From Bacteroidales bacterium UBA5548 (GTDB lineage Bacteria > Bacteroidota > Bacteroidia > Bacteroidales > UBA932), in assembly GCA_002425935.1 (NCBI GenBank), contig DINE01000020.1, forward strand, positions 22,051 to 36,382: DNA of 14,332 bases, in the 5' to 3' direction. Positions 1 through 6,996 of this stretch are shown piece after piece; position 1 is the first letter of the stretch, and the number at the start of each line of letters is the position of its first letter. Below the pieces are notes generated by a model that searched no databases, had not been told where the DNA came from, and was given only the letters and a program-made list of their open reading frames with translations. The translations under genes were made by a program, and so were the position numbers.

Positions 1-15
1 ATTAAAATTAATGCT

Positions 16-903
16 ATGAGAATGAGAACTATGCTGATGGCTATGATTCCGGTTGTGGTTGCAACCTGTTCATGCAGCAAGGAGGAGAGAGGGACAAGGG
101 TGAGAGAGACCAAGTTTTATGCCTCATACAACACAAACTACACAACTAAAGGGGAGAACGAGTTTCCTCAGGGGAACAAAGCATTCGTCTATTGCTATAA
201 CTCAGGTTCTCTTCCAACTTATTCAATTCCGGTTGCAGGAACACCTAAAGAGGCAGTTGCAGGAGTTTCTGGAAACCTTACTACTGCCGGATCGGTAATC
301 CTGCCTAAAGGGTTGTACGACTTTTATGCTGTCTCTCTTAATAATACTTCAACACCAGAAATCACCTTCTCTTCAGGGCTATCCCAGCCTCTTGTAAACG
401 GCAAAGACTATTTGTGGGCAAAACAGTCATCTGTGAGTGAAGGTTCTGTTGTAAGCTTCTCGTTTAGCCACAGGGCAGTCGGTGTGGAACTCAGGATAAA
501 TGCAGGAGAGGGAGTAGACGATATTAATATCACATCTGTCAAAATCACGCCACCACTACCCGGGGTAAACTCTGTTATGGATCTGCAAACCGGAGTTATT
601 GGAATGTCAACCATAAAGGGCTCACTGACACCGGTTTCTCTTTCCGGAGGTAAATATTTTTACATAATGCTTCCTGCAGAGTCGTTATCTATGGATGTAG
701 AGGTTAGCCTAAATGCTGTTATAGGTGGAACGGCTGTAACCGGAAGAAGGTACAGAGCAACTATCCCTCAGCAGATGTATAGCGGAGGGATATTGTACGC
801 AGTAAATCTCACCGTAAATGCAAACACAATGTCGTTTAACGGTTCGGTTATTCAGGACTGGACAACTCAGACAATAGGAGACATAATTCTTACAGAGGAT
901 TGA
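16..903 (+). CDS. Fimbrillin-family (Mfa-like) surface lipoprotein
   Basis: Probably a structural or accessory subunit of a Bacteroidota type V pilus, or a fimbrillin-fold adhesin, exported as a lipoprotein to the cell surface. The 295-residue product opens with a short hydrophobic segment ending in a cysteine pair. Cys20, followed by Ser-Lys-Glu-Glu, is the likely lipidated residue, and the acidic run just after it resembles Bacteroidota surface-export signals. Fimbrillin hallmarks follow: YDFYAVS (101-107), NGKDYLWA (128-135), FSFSHRAVGVELRI (148-161), a Tyr-rich strand near 261-266, and a closing strand with Trp282 (IQDWTTQTIG). These match the Mfa_like_1/fimbrillin layout, and the length is normal for it. 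The start is the first ATG with a signal peptide; an ATG at 11 is closed by a stop. The next gene begins 1 nt after the stop, so the two are co-transcribed. The promoter is probably upstream of the window. Family assignment is firm; the role as major, minor or tip subunit is open. Confidence 0.8.
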   Translation: MRMRTMLMAMIPVVVATCSCSKEERGTRVRETKFYASYNTNYTTKGENEFPQGNKAFVYCYNSGSLPTYSIPVAGTPKEAVAGVSGNLTTAGSVILPKGLYDFYAVSLNNTSTPEITFSSGLSQPLVNGKDYLWAKQSSVSEGSVVSFSFSHRAVGVELRINAGEGVDDINITSVKITPPLPGVNSVMDLQTGVIGMSTIKGSLTPVSLSGGKYFYIMLPAESLSMDVEVSLNAVIGGTAVTGRRYRATIPQQMYSGGILYAVNLTVNANTMSFNGSVIQDWTTQTIGDIILTED

Positions 904-904
904 A

Positions 905-2677
905 ATGAAAAGATTAAGTGTCGTAAAATATCTGTTTTATTCGCTACTGTTACTAATGCCATTCTCCTGCATAACGGGCAAAATGGAGATCAATTCGCCA
1001 TTTAAACTTGTTCTGCTGGGGGGTGGTGATAATGGAACAAAATCTTCCCCACTTTCAGATGACATTAAGAGGATTGATATCCTCATATATGGAAGCAGCG
1101 GAAACCTTATTAACCATAAAGCTTTTACATCGGCATCGGGAATTATCATCACGCCACCTGAGGGAAATATAACTATTGTAGCAATTGCAAATAAAGAGAG
1201 TATTAAAACAGATGAGATACAGAGCCTTTCCCTCATAAAAGAGGCCTGCTCTTATGATAAAACAGGAATTAATGGATATCCCATTTACACAGGTGAGGTA
1301 TCTTTCAATAATAACGGGCAGGGGGGTGATATATTTATAGAGCTTAATAGGCTTACCGCAAAGATCACATTTGTCTTTGACAAAAGCGGTCTGAATCCCG
1401 ATGTTTCACTTACTGTTAAGTCTGTAGAGATAATAAATGCCCCTTCTAAATGCCTCTATTTATCTCCAAATATACTTATTAACGGAGATGCAACTGAGAA
1501 TTTGATAATGTACGGACCGGAGCCTGCTTCGCATGAGAGTGCAACCCCATTTTATCTGTTTGAGAACTTGCAGGGAACTCACTCAATTTCCGTCGGACAA
1601 ACTTCAAAACACCCGAGAGGTATTACAGAACTTTGCACACGCGCCATTATTACAGCAGATTACTCAAGCCCCTACAAATCAGGAGAGGTAAAGTTTATCT
1701 ACTTTCCCGGAGAGAATACAACAGATAATTTCGACATACCTCGAGGTTCACACCTGAGAGAGACAATCTATTTCGAAGGTACATCAATATCGGAGGTTTC
1801 GCAAAGAATAGATAAAAGCGGACTTACTTCAAAGAGTTACGCCATTACCGTTTCGGCATCTCCTGAGGATGGAGGCTCAGTATCAGGGGGTGGTCTTTAT
1901 GAATATGGCTCTTTACCGTCTCTGCATGCTACGGAATCAAACGGGTTCAGATTTGCCGGATGGAGCCCCCAGCCTGCTCCGGTGACAAAAGAGATGCACT
2001 ATACAGCCCTGTTTGAAATCACTGAGCAAACAGTTCTTCCTGTTTCACTAACTCTTAACTACGCAAATCTTGATTTATCTGAGGGGGACGAGTTTAGGCT
2101 GGAATATAATATTGAACCTGAAAACACAACCGATAAAAGAGTTTTTTGGAGTTCAAGCGCACCAGAGGTCGCTACTGTCGATCAGAACGGCAATATCAAA
2201 GCAAAGTGTTACGGTACATCAATTATTAAAGCAACTTCATTAAGCGGAGAGAAATCTGACCAGTGTACAGTAAAAGTATTCCGAAAAGTAAATATCTGTC
2301 CAGAAAAGTATATATCCTACACATATGATAATCTGAGCGGTGCAATAACAGGAGCCTCTGTCTCTCTGTTTCTCAGAGTGCAGACTCCTGTACCTTCTGA
2401 TATGGTTATCGTGAGGCCGTTAATCCCGTATGTAACCGTATCGGCAGTTTGCCGCTATAAAATCAATGGATTTGAATACACAGATCCGTTATTGCTCTCC
2501 CTTAGTTTTACAAATAATAATGATACACCATGGCTCTTTACCGAGGGCTCTTCATTTACAATATATGTAACAGAAAACGGAGACGAAAGTGCCATTCTAA
2601 GTGCAATTGATTCAATAAAGATTGATGTCACTCCTGGGATGGCATATGTCGGTAATTACTGTGCTGTATGGAATTAG
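905..2677 (+). CDS. Multidomain pilus-associated lipoprotein: FimB/DUF4906-like region + InlB-type repeat + BIG2
   Basis: Probably an anchor, tip or adhesin component working with the fimbrillin encoded just upstream. A signal peptide ends at a lipobox, MPFSC, with Cys22 as the lipidated residue. Residues 30-295 resemble large fimbrillins of the FimB/Mfa2/DUF4906 kind: a strand-rich start (IKRIDILIYG, 54-63), IELNRLTAKITFVF (145-158), PFYLFENLQG (215-224), and a closing motif near 265-291 with FPGENTTDNFDI and a final ETIYFEG. Residues about 312-372 form a divergent InlB B-repeat (GGSVSGGGLYEYGS, then FRFAGWSP and YTALFEI). Residues about 378-458 form a BIG2 immunoglobulin-like domain (WSSSAPEVATVDQNGNIKA). 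Residues 462-590 form a strand-rich domain I cannot assign. The start lies 1 nt past the preceding stop. The fusion of a fimbrillin-like module to adhesin-type Ig modules suggests a surface-displayed binding protein. Domain calls are by eye; the target is unknown. Confidence 0.68.
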   Translation: MKRLSVVKYLFYSLLLLMPFSCITGKMEINSPFKLVLLGGGDNGTKSSPLSDDIKRIDILIYGSSGNLINHKAFTSASGIIITPPEGNITIVAIANKESIKTDEIQSLSLIKEACSYDKTGINGYPIYTGEVSFNNNGQGGDIFIELNRLTAKITFVFDKSGLNPDVSLTVKSVEIINAPSKCLYLSPNILINGDATENLIMYGPEPASHESATPFYLFENLQGTHSISVGQTSKHPRGITELCTRAIITADYSSPYKSGEVKFIYFPGENTTDNFDIPRGSHLRETIYFEGTSISEVSQRIDKSGLTSKSYAITVSASPEDGGSVSGGGLYEYGSLPSLHATESNGFRFAGWSPQPAPVTKEMHYTALFEITEQTVLPVSLTLNYANLDLSEGDEFRLEYNIEPENTTDKRVFWSSSAPEVATVDQNGNIKAKCYGTSIIKATSLSGEKSDQCTVKVFRKVNICPEKYISYTYDNLSGAITGASVSLFLRVQTPVPSDMVIVRPLIPYVTVSAVCRYKINGFEYTDPLLLSLSFTNNNDTPWLFTEGSSFTIYVTENGDESAILSAIDSIKIDVTPGMAYVGNYCAVWN

Positions 2678-2720
2678 AAAAGATACCGAATAATTTATTA
2701 ACAAACAAAATCCGACAGTT

Positions 2721-3236
2721 ATGATTAAACACTCACACTTGGGAACAGGGATACTTCTTACCCTGATGTTCCTTTTAGCCTCATGTTCTAAGGAAAATCT
2801 CACGAACGAACCCGGCTGGAATGCGCTGACATTTACAGAGTCATCAAATTCAGAGTACCAGTTGTATATGAACGAACCACACATAAATCTTACCTTCCCG
2901 GCAAAAATCAGCAGTGGTGAGATTTTCTACGATAAAGGGCTCTTTAATCATTATGGAAGATACTATGCTATTACAGGACATAACTGGGGTTCTGAGCAAA
3001 TTTCAATTATTCTGTACAGAGGCGGAGCAGAGATAAAGCGGGTCAGTCTCACTCCTGAGTTATCAAATGGAGCAAACAGCCCGGTCAATCCAGAGCTGAA
3101 GACATTTACACTTAACCTAAGTTTAGAAGATGGTGAGTATCAGTTTGGAGCAATAATTATTGGCACTGATGGACATGAAAGAGCACTGCGTACAATCACG
3201 CTTCACAACTCCGAGAACAAACTTACCGTAAATTAG
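2721..3236 (+). CDS. Small hypothetical lipoprotein, third gene of the fimbrillin operon
   Basis: I do not recognise the family. The 171-residue product has a clear lipoprotein signal: a hydrophobic stretch (11-20), lipobox LLASC with Cys22, then SKEN. The mature part of about 150 residues looks all-beta, with alternating hydrophobic strands (ISIILYRGGAEIKRVSL near 94-110, FTLNLSLEDGEYQFGAIIIG near 129-148), consistent with one Ig-like or jelly-roll domain. It has no catalytic-looking motif and no cysteine after the lipidated one. It lies 43 nt after the multidomain lipoprotein gene, with no promoter motif between them, and is followed by a terminator hairpin, so it is likely the last gene of the pilus/adhesin operon. 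By position it could be an accessory pilus protein, as small lipoproteins often accompany fimbrillins, but that is inference. Confidence 0.6.
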   Translation: MIKHSHLGTGILLTLMFLLASCSKENLTNEPGWNALTFTESSNSEYQLYMNEPHINLTFPAKISSGEIFYDKGLFNHYGRYYAITGHNWGSEQISIILYRGGAEIKRVSLTPELSNGANSPVNPELKTFTLNLSLEDGEYQFGAIIIGTDGHERALRTITLHNSENKLTVN

Positions 3237-3266
3237 TAACTGAAATCTAACACTAATTGGAACTGA

Positions 3267-3302
3267 ACAAAAAACAAGAGGCTGCCATAAATGACAGCCT
3301 CT
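3267..3302 (-). terminator. Rho-independent terminator for the ferredoxin gene, probably bidirectional
   Basis: A 12-bp hairpin (3277-3288 against 3291-3302; outer stem AGAGGCTG/CAGCCTCT) lies between the convergent lipoprotein and ferredoxin genes. Read on the minus strand, the single internal irregularity is a G-U wobble and the stem runs into a six-T stretch (complement of 3269-3274), as expected of an intrinsic terminator 20 nt after the ferredoxin stop. Read on the plus strand, the same position is a C-A mismatch and only a weak T-run (3307-3310) follows. It therefore suits the ferredoxin best but may also end the fimbrillin operon. Confidence 0.8.
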
Positions 3303-3321
3303 ATACTTTTGTGATAATAAA

Positions 3322-3489
3322 TTACATCGCGCTGATTGCACTCACCGGACATACATCTGCACATGTACCGCAGTCTGTGCAAATATTTGGATCTATAACA
3401 TAGATATCACCGGGAGAGATAGCTTCTACCGGGCACTCGTCAATGCAAGTTCCGCAAGCGGTGCAGTCTTCAGAAATTTTGTAAGCCAT
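3322..3489 (-). CDS. 2[4Fe-4S] ferredoxin, 55 residues, bacterial/clostridial type
   Basis: Small soluble electron carrier holding two low-potential [4Fe-4S] clusters, typically the partner of 2-oxoacid:ferredoxin oxidoreductases, hydrogenases or Rnf in anaerobes. The product starts MAYKISEDCTACGTC and has two complete cluster motifs: Cys9-x2-Cys12-x2-Cys15-x3-Cys19-Pro, and Cys37-x2-Cys40-x2-Cys43-x3-Cys47-Pro. The two halves mirror each other (CTACGTCIDECPVEAIS against CTDCGTCADVCPVSAIS), the usual gene-duplication signature, and 55 residues is the normal length. It stands alone, with its own promoter about 30-65 bp upstream and a terminator just downstream, so it is a monocistronic unit. 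Its redox partner is not encoded in this window. It is divergent from the DUF1573 operon and shares a promoter region with it. The gene is shorter than many gene-finding cut-offs and is easily missed. Confidence 0.95.
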   Translation of the reverse strand: MAYKISEDCTACGTCIDECPVEAISPGDIYVIDPNICTDCGTCADVCPVSAISAM

Positions 3490-3521
3490 TATAACTAATT
3501 TTTAAATTGGTTTGATTGTTG

Positions 3522-3553
3522 CAAAGATAGGAAATAGGTTGGAATAGAACAAA
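3522..3553 (-). promoter_or_regulatory. Bacteroidota-type promoter for the ferredoxin gene
   Basis: On the minus strand, a -33 box TTTG (complement of 3550-3553) and a -7 box TATCTTTG (complement of 3522-3529) are separated by 20 bp. This fits the Bacteroidota housekeeping-sigma pattern TTTG-N19-21-TAnnTTTG. Transcription would start near 3518, leaving a leader of about 28 nt before the ATG at 3489. Its -33 box lies inside the span of the oppositely directed promoter. Confidence 0.8.
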
Positions 3554-3570
3554 TACAAATTGTATCTTTG
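3539..3570 (+). promoter_or_regulatory. Bacteroidota-type promoter for the DUF1573-meaB-transporter operon
   Basis: A -33 box TTGG (3539-3542) and a -7 box TATCTTTG (3563-3570) are separated by 20 bp. Transcription would start near 3574, giving a leader of about 27 nt to the ATG at 3602. The -7 octamer is identical to that of the divergent ferredoxin promoter, and the two promoters share 3539-3553. Confidence 0.75.
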
Positions 3571-3601
3571 CAGAACCGCTTTATAAATCATAGCATTGAA
3601 A

Positions 3602-4687
3602 ATGAGAAAATATCTGTTTTTTTATATTTTGCTTGCCACTTTTAACGTTTTTGGAGCAAAAAACCTGTTCTCACAGGCACCTAAAGTGGAATTTGATAAA
3701 ACAGTCCACGATTTTGGCGATATTATGCTAAACTCCGGACATCACAGTTGTACATTTACATTTAAGAATACTAGCAGTCAGCCGATTGTTATACAAACTG
3801 TTATTTCATCTTGTGGTTGCACAAATCCTGTCTGGACAAAGAGTCCTGTACTGCCCGGTAAAACAGGAACTATAGATGTAACGTTCCTCAACGATCAGGG
3901 TCCCTATCCCTTCGATAAATCAATTACTGTATATATCAGCGGGGAGGCAAGACCGATAATTTTAAGAATTAAGGGTGTTGCCCACGATAAGCCAAAGACA
4001 ATTAGAGAGCTCTTCCCTGAACAATTCGGAGATGTTGCATTCCGCAGATCTACGCTCGACATTGGCAATGTAGCTCAGGGTGAAATTAAAAGCGAGGTGC
4101 TGGAGGTTGCAAATATATCCGGACGTGCGGTTGATCTCTCATTTACAAATCTTTCAAAGGGGTTGTCAATCTCGGTTCAACCCTCAAGGATTACTCCCGG
4201 GAGCAAAGCAGTGGTTAGAATTACTGTTAATACAAAGGAGGCTGTAAACTGGGGAAATACAGAATACTCTGCAGATATCGCCATAAACGGAATCAGATTT
4301 CAGTCAAGGTCATTCAATATCTTTGCAAATATTCGTGACAACTTCTCGTCACTCACGAAAGAGCAGGTTGATAATGCACCTATACCAATGGCAGCATCAA
4401 GCTCCTTTGACTTTGGGAAGGTGAAGTCCGGAAGCGAGATAAAACAATCGTTTACAATAAGAAACCTTGGCAGGAGAGATTTACTGATACACAAAGTAGA
4501 TACCGGAGATAAACGGGTTTCAGTAAAACACCCTTCAAAGATTGAACCGGGGAAGACAGGTAATATTGAAGTTACAATAAACACAACAGGAGATTCAGGT
4601 GAGAAGGGCCTTATTTTGTCCGTAATTACAAACTCTCCGGCCAGACCAGTCTTTAATCTTATTATTACCGGAAATATTACAAAATAG
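3602..4687 (+). CDS. Secreted DUF1573/HYDIN-like protein with three Ig-like domains
   Basis: Exported protein of unknown function in the DUF1573 family, all-beta and related to the ASH/HYDIN Ig-like fold. A Sec signal peptide covers about residues 1-25 (KYLFFYILLATFNVFG), probably cleaved near SQA. Three repeats follow, each with a phi-D-phi-G-x-phi start: about 26-125 (VHDFGDIML), 146-243 (TLDIGNVAQG) and 264-359 (SFDFGKVKSG). Only the first keeps the DUF1573 signature SCGCTNPVW (residues 70-78), with an outer cysteine pair. Repeats 2 and 3 keep the PGxK/PGKTG turn but lack the cysteines. No lipobox is visible, so the protein is probably periplasmic or secreted by another route. I use the ATG at 3602; a TTG two codons upstream (3596) is possible but unnecessary. 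The gene is first in an operon, with meaB starting 5 nt after its stop. Assignment to the family is firm; the molecular role is not known. Confidence 0.88.
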   Translation: MRKYLFFYILLATFNVFGAKNLFSQAPKVEFDKTVHDFGDIMLNSGHHSCTFTFKNTSSQPIVIQTVISSCGCTNPVWTKSPVLPGKTGTIDVTFLNDQGPYPFDKSITVYISGEARPIILRIKGVAHDKPKTIRELFPEQFGDVAFRRSTLDIGNVAQGEIKSEVLEVANISGRAVDLSFTNLSKGLSISVQPSRITPGSKAVVRITVNTKEAVNWGNTEYSADIAINGIRFQSRSFNIFANIRDNFSSLTKEQVDNAPIPMAASSSFDFGKVKSGSEIKQSFTIRNLGRRDLLIHKVDTGDKRVSVKHPSKIEPGKTGNIEVTINTTGDSGEKGLILSVITNSPARPVFNLIITGNITK

Positions 4688-4692
4688 TATTC

Positions 4693-5778
4693 ATGCCCAA
4701 GGAGAATAAAAATAGCGCACTAAAGGTTAACCAGGGGATTGAACAGCCACCGGTGGTAAACCCTTACATTAATAATTTCTACTCAAAAAAGAGAACCGGA
4801 CTACTCACCAAAGAGGAGTATCTGAAGGGTATATTGGCAGGTAATACAACAATTCTCAGCCAGGCAATCACACTGATAGAAAGCTCAAGGACAGATCACA
4901 GAGCTCTTGCTCAGAGCATTATCTCTGAATGTCTGCCATATGCAGTTAAGTCGATGAGGATAGGCATTACCGGAGTTCCGGGTGCAGGAAAGAGCACCTT
5001 TATCGAAGCTTTTGGTGGTCTGATTACATCAAGAGGACATAAGCTGGCAGTGCTGGCAATTGATCCAAGCAGCGAACGCAGCAAAGGGAGTATTCTTGGA
5101 GATAAGACAAGAATGGAAAAACTCTCATCTGACCCGAATGCCTATATCAGGCCCAGCCCGTCAGGAGGGTCGCTTGGTGGTGTTGCCAGAAAAACAAGAG
5201 AGACAATAATTCTGTGTGAAGCAGCAGGTTATGATGTAATATTTATTGAAACCGTTGGTGTAGGGCAATCAGAGACATCTGTACACTCAATGAGTGACTT
5301 TTTTCTGCTTCTTATGCTGGCCGGGGCAGGTGACGAACTTCAGGGTATTAAGAGAGGCATAATGGAGATGTCTGATCTTATTGCAATAACAAAAGCAGAC
5401 GGATCTAACAGGGATAAGGCAACGCTTGCAAAGGCACTTTATGGTAATGCCCTCCATTTGTTTCCCCCTTCTGAATCTGGATGGGTCCCCAAAGCACTTA
5501 CAACATCGTCTGTAACAAAAGAGGGGTTAAACGAGGTTCTTGAGACAATTCTGGATTACTTCAGGCATACAGAAGAGAACGGATATTATCTTCACAAACG
5601 AAGGGAACAGTCCAGGTTTTGGATGTATGAATCAATTCAGGAAGAGCTTAAAAGCAGATTTTTTGATGATCCTGCAATTGCTGCTAAATTAGATGAATAT
5701 GAACAAAAGGTACTAAACGGAGAGATGAGTTCATTTGCCGCAAGTGCCCAATTATTAAGCATATATAACAAAAAATGA
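4693..5778 (+). CDS. meaB: MeaB, G3E-family GTPase chaperone of adenosylcobalamin-dependent mutase
   Basis: Cytosolic P-loop GTPase that, in characterised members, gates adenosylcobalamin loading and protects or reactivates methylmalonyl-CoA mutase (propionate/succinate interconversion). The older name is ArgK/LAO transport ATPase. Visible motifs are Walker A GVPGAGKST (94-102), the MeaB signature AIDPSSERSKGSILGDKTRM (122-141), SGGSLGGVARKTRE (157-170), switch and Walker B region DVIFIETVGVGQSE (181-194), and the base-recognition motif ITKAD (232-236). That last motif has Thr where NKxD GTPases have Asn. The C-terminal 60 or so residues form the helical dimerisation arm. The 361-residue length includes an N-terminal extension of about 45 residues (VNQGIEQPPVVNP) before the helical lead-in. 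No mutase subunit gene is next to it. Instead it sits between a DUF1573 gene and a metal-transporter-like gene that overlaps its stop by 4 nt. That context fits a G3E metallochaperone role, but a standard MeaB role is more likely. Confidence 0.93.
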   Translation: MPKENKNSALKVNQGIEQPPVVNPYINNFYSKKRTGLLTKEEYLKGILAGNTTILSQAITLIESSRTDHRALAQSIISECLPYAVKSMRIGITGVPGAGKSTFIEAFGGLITSRGHKLAVLAIDPSSERSKGSILGDKTRMEKLSSDPNAYIRPSPSGGSLGGVARKTRETIILCEAAGYDVIFIETVGVGQSETSVHSMSDFFLLLMLAGAGDELQGIKRGIMEMSDLIAITKADGSNRDKATLAKALYGNALHLFPPSESGWVPKALTTSSVTKEGLNEVLETILDYFRHTEENGYYLHKRREQSRFWMYESIQEELKSRFFDDPAIAAKLDEYEQKVLNGEMSSFAASAQLLSIYNKK

Positions 5779-6971
5779 TTATACTGACAGAAGCACTAAA
5801 GAACAGCATCCTAATCACCGGACTGGTTATGATAATGATGCTGCTGATAGAGTACATAAATATTCACTCTCATGGCAAAAGTTTTAAAAAGCTGAGAAAC
5901 TCACCTGTAAAGCAGGTAATTGTTGCTGCATCACTTGGATTAATTCCAGGTTGTATTGGCGGATTTGCAGTTGTATCACTCTATACTCATAAGCTTTTAA
6001 GTTTTGGAGCCCTTGTAGCTATGATGATCGCGTCATCAGGTGATGAAGCATTTATTATGCTTGCAATGATTCCAAAAACTGCAATTATTTTATTTGTCGT
6101 TCTGTTTTTAGTCGGAATCGCAGCCGGTATAATAACCGACAGGTTTGTAAAGCGTGAGAGCGCCCCTTTTAGTCCTGACCACTACGAAACACATGAAGAT
6201 TGCTGTGGCGAAAAAGAGAGAAAGCCTGGAATATTCTCCGGAAGTATCTTCTCAAATATGCGAGGTATTTCAAGACAGAGATTTCTTATTATGGCAGGAA
6301 TTTTCGTTTTCATTGTGGCTGTGGTTGCAGGTCTGCTTGAACATGACCACTCTGCCGAACATGGACATGATCACGCGCCCGTCTCTGCAACATACCAGTT
6401 ACCGGATGCACATGTTCACGATAAAACCTGCATTCATGACGACCACGACCACGCTGTTGTCTCATCTGCAGACCCACATGATCACTCAGCACATTTTAAC
6501 ATCTTTAGCGAGAGGTGGATAAATTTAATATTTGCCGGAGTAAGCCTGCTAACTCTGCTGCTTACTGCAAGAGCCAGCGAACACTTTATTAAGGAGCACC
6601 TTTGGAACCACGTAGTTAAAAAGCACTTTAAGTCAATATTTCTCTGGACCTTTGGAGCGTTGCTGGTAATTCACTTTGGTATGAAATTCCTGCATATAGA
6701 GGAGTGGCTTGCAAATAATGTGTATGTGATGATTCTGCTTGCGGTTGCAATTGGGCTGATTCCTGAATCCGGGCCGCATATGGTGTTCATAACACTCTTC
6801 GCTGGTGGATTAATACCATTTTCTGTCCTTCTCGCCAGCTCTATTGTTCAGGACGGGCATACTGCACTTCCGCTACTGGCAGAGAGTAAAAGCAGTTTCA
6901 TAAAGGCTAAGCTGATTAATATGGCAATAGGACTGACCGCAGGTGCACTTCTGCACCTTGCCGGTCTATAG
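5775..6971 (+). CDS. Putative heavy-metal/manganese transporter with His-rich loop
   Basis: Inner-membrane protein of about ten transmembrane segments, resembling the family annotated as putative manganese or arsenic-efflux transporter (PF11449 type). The two halves carry matching motifs: GLIPGCIGGFAVVSLYT (55-71) then SSGDEAFIML (87-96), against GLIPESGPHMVFITLFAGG (327-345) then QDGHTALPLL (359-368). This points to internal duplication, with each GLIP helix and the following acidic or His residue forming part of the transport path. Between the halves, residues 189-242 hold a long soluble segment with about 17 histidines (EHDHSAEHGHDH, HVHDKTCIHDDHDH, DPHDHSAH), typical of Zn, Mn, Ni or Co binding. 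The positive-inside rule, using the Lys/Arg-rich loop 124-169, places it in the periplasm. The start ATG overlaps the meaB TGA (ATGA), so translation is probably coupled. Family confidence is fair; metal identity and direction cannot be read from the sequence. Confidence 0.8.
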   Translation: MIILTEALKNSILITGLVMIMMLLIEYINIHSHGKSFKKLRNSPVKQVIVAASLGLIPGCIGGFAVVSLYTHKLLSFGALVAMMIASSGDEAFIMLAMIPKTAIILFVVLFLVGIAAGIITDRFVKRESAPFSPDHYETHEDCCGEKERKPGIFSGSIFSNMRGISRQRFLIMAGIFVFIVAVVAGLLEHDHSAEHGHDHAPVSATYQLPDAHVHDKTCIHDDHDHAVVSSADPHDHSAHFNIFSERWINLIFAGVSLLTLLLTARASEHFIKEHLWNHVVKKHFKSIFLWTFGALLVIHFGMKFLHIEEWLANNVYVMILLAVAIGLIPESGPHMVFITLFAGGLIPFSVLLASSIVQDGHTALPLLAESKSSFIKAKLINMAIGLTAGALLHLAGL

Positions 6972-6996
6972 TCCTAAATAAATTTGATTTCAGATA

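Noticed and set aside
937..1236. Minus-strand frame in the multidomain lipoprotein gene, with similar ones at 408-614, 2612-2884, 4300-4584 and 12398-12676
   Set aside because: All lie antisense to well-supported genes and have no recognisable product.
3123..3341. Minus-strand 72-codon frame between the small lipoprotein and ferredoxin genes
   Set aside because: It runs through the terminator hairpin and overlaps both the lipoprotein gene and the end of the ferredoxin gene in another frame.
3596..3601. TTG start two codons before the DUF1573 ATG
   Set aside because: The ATG at 3602 is in the same frame, gives a better signal peptide start, and needs no rare start codon.
6154..6522. Plus-strand 122-codon frame, and a minus-strand frame at 6310-6492, inside the transporter gene
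   Set aside because: Out-of-frame reading of the His-rich loop region; the repetitive CAT/CAC/GAC codons keep the other frames open.
6972..6996. Possible terminator between the convergent transporter and rho genes
   Set aside because: The 25-bp gap has no stem-loop or T-run that I can pair; the transcripts probably overlap or end by another mechanism.
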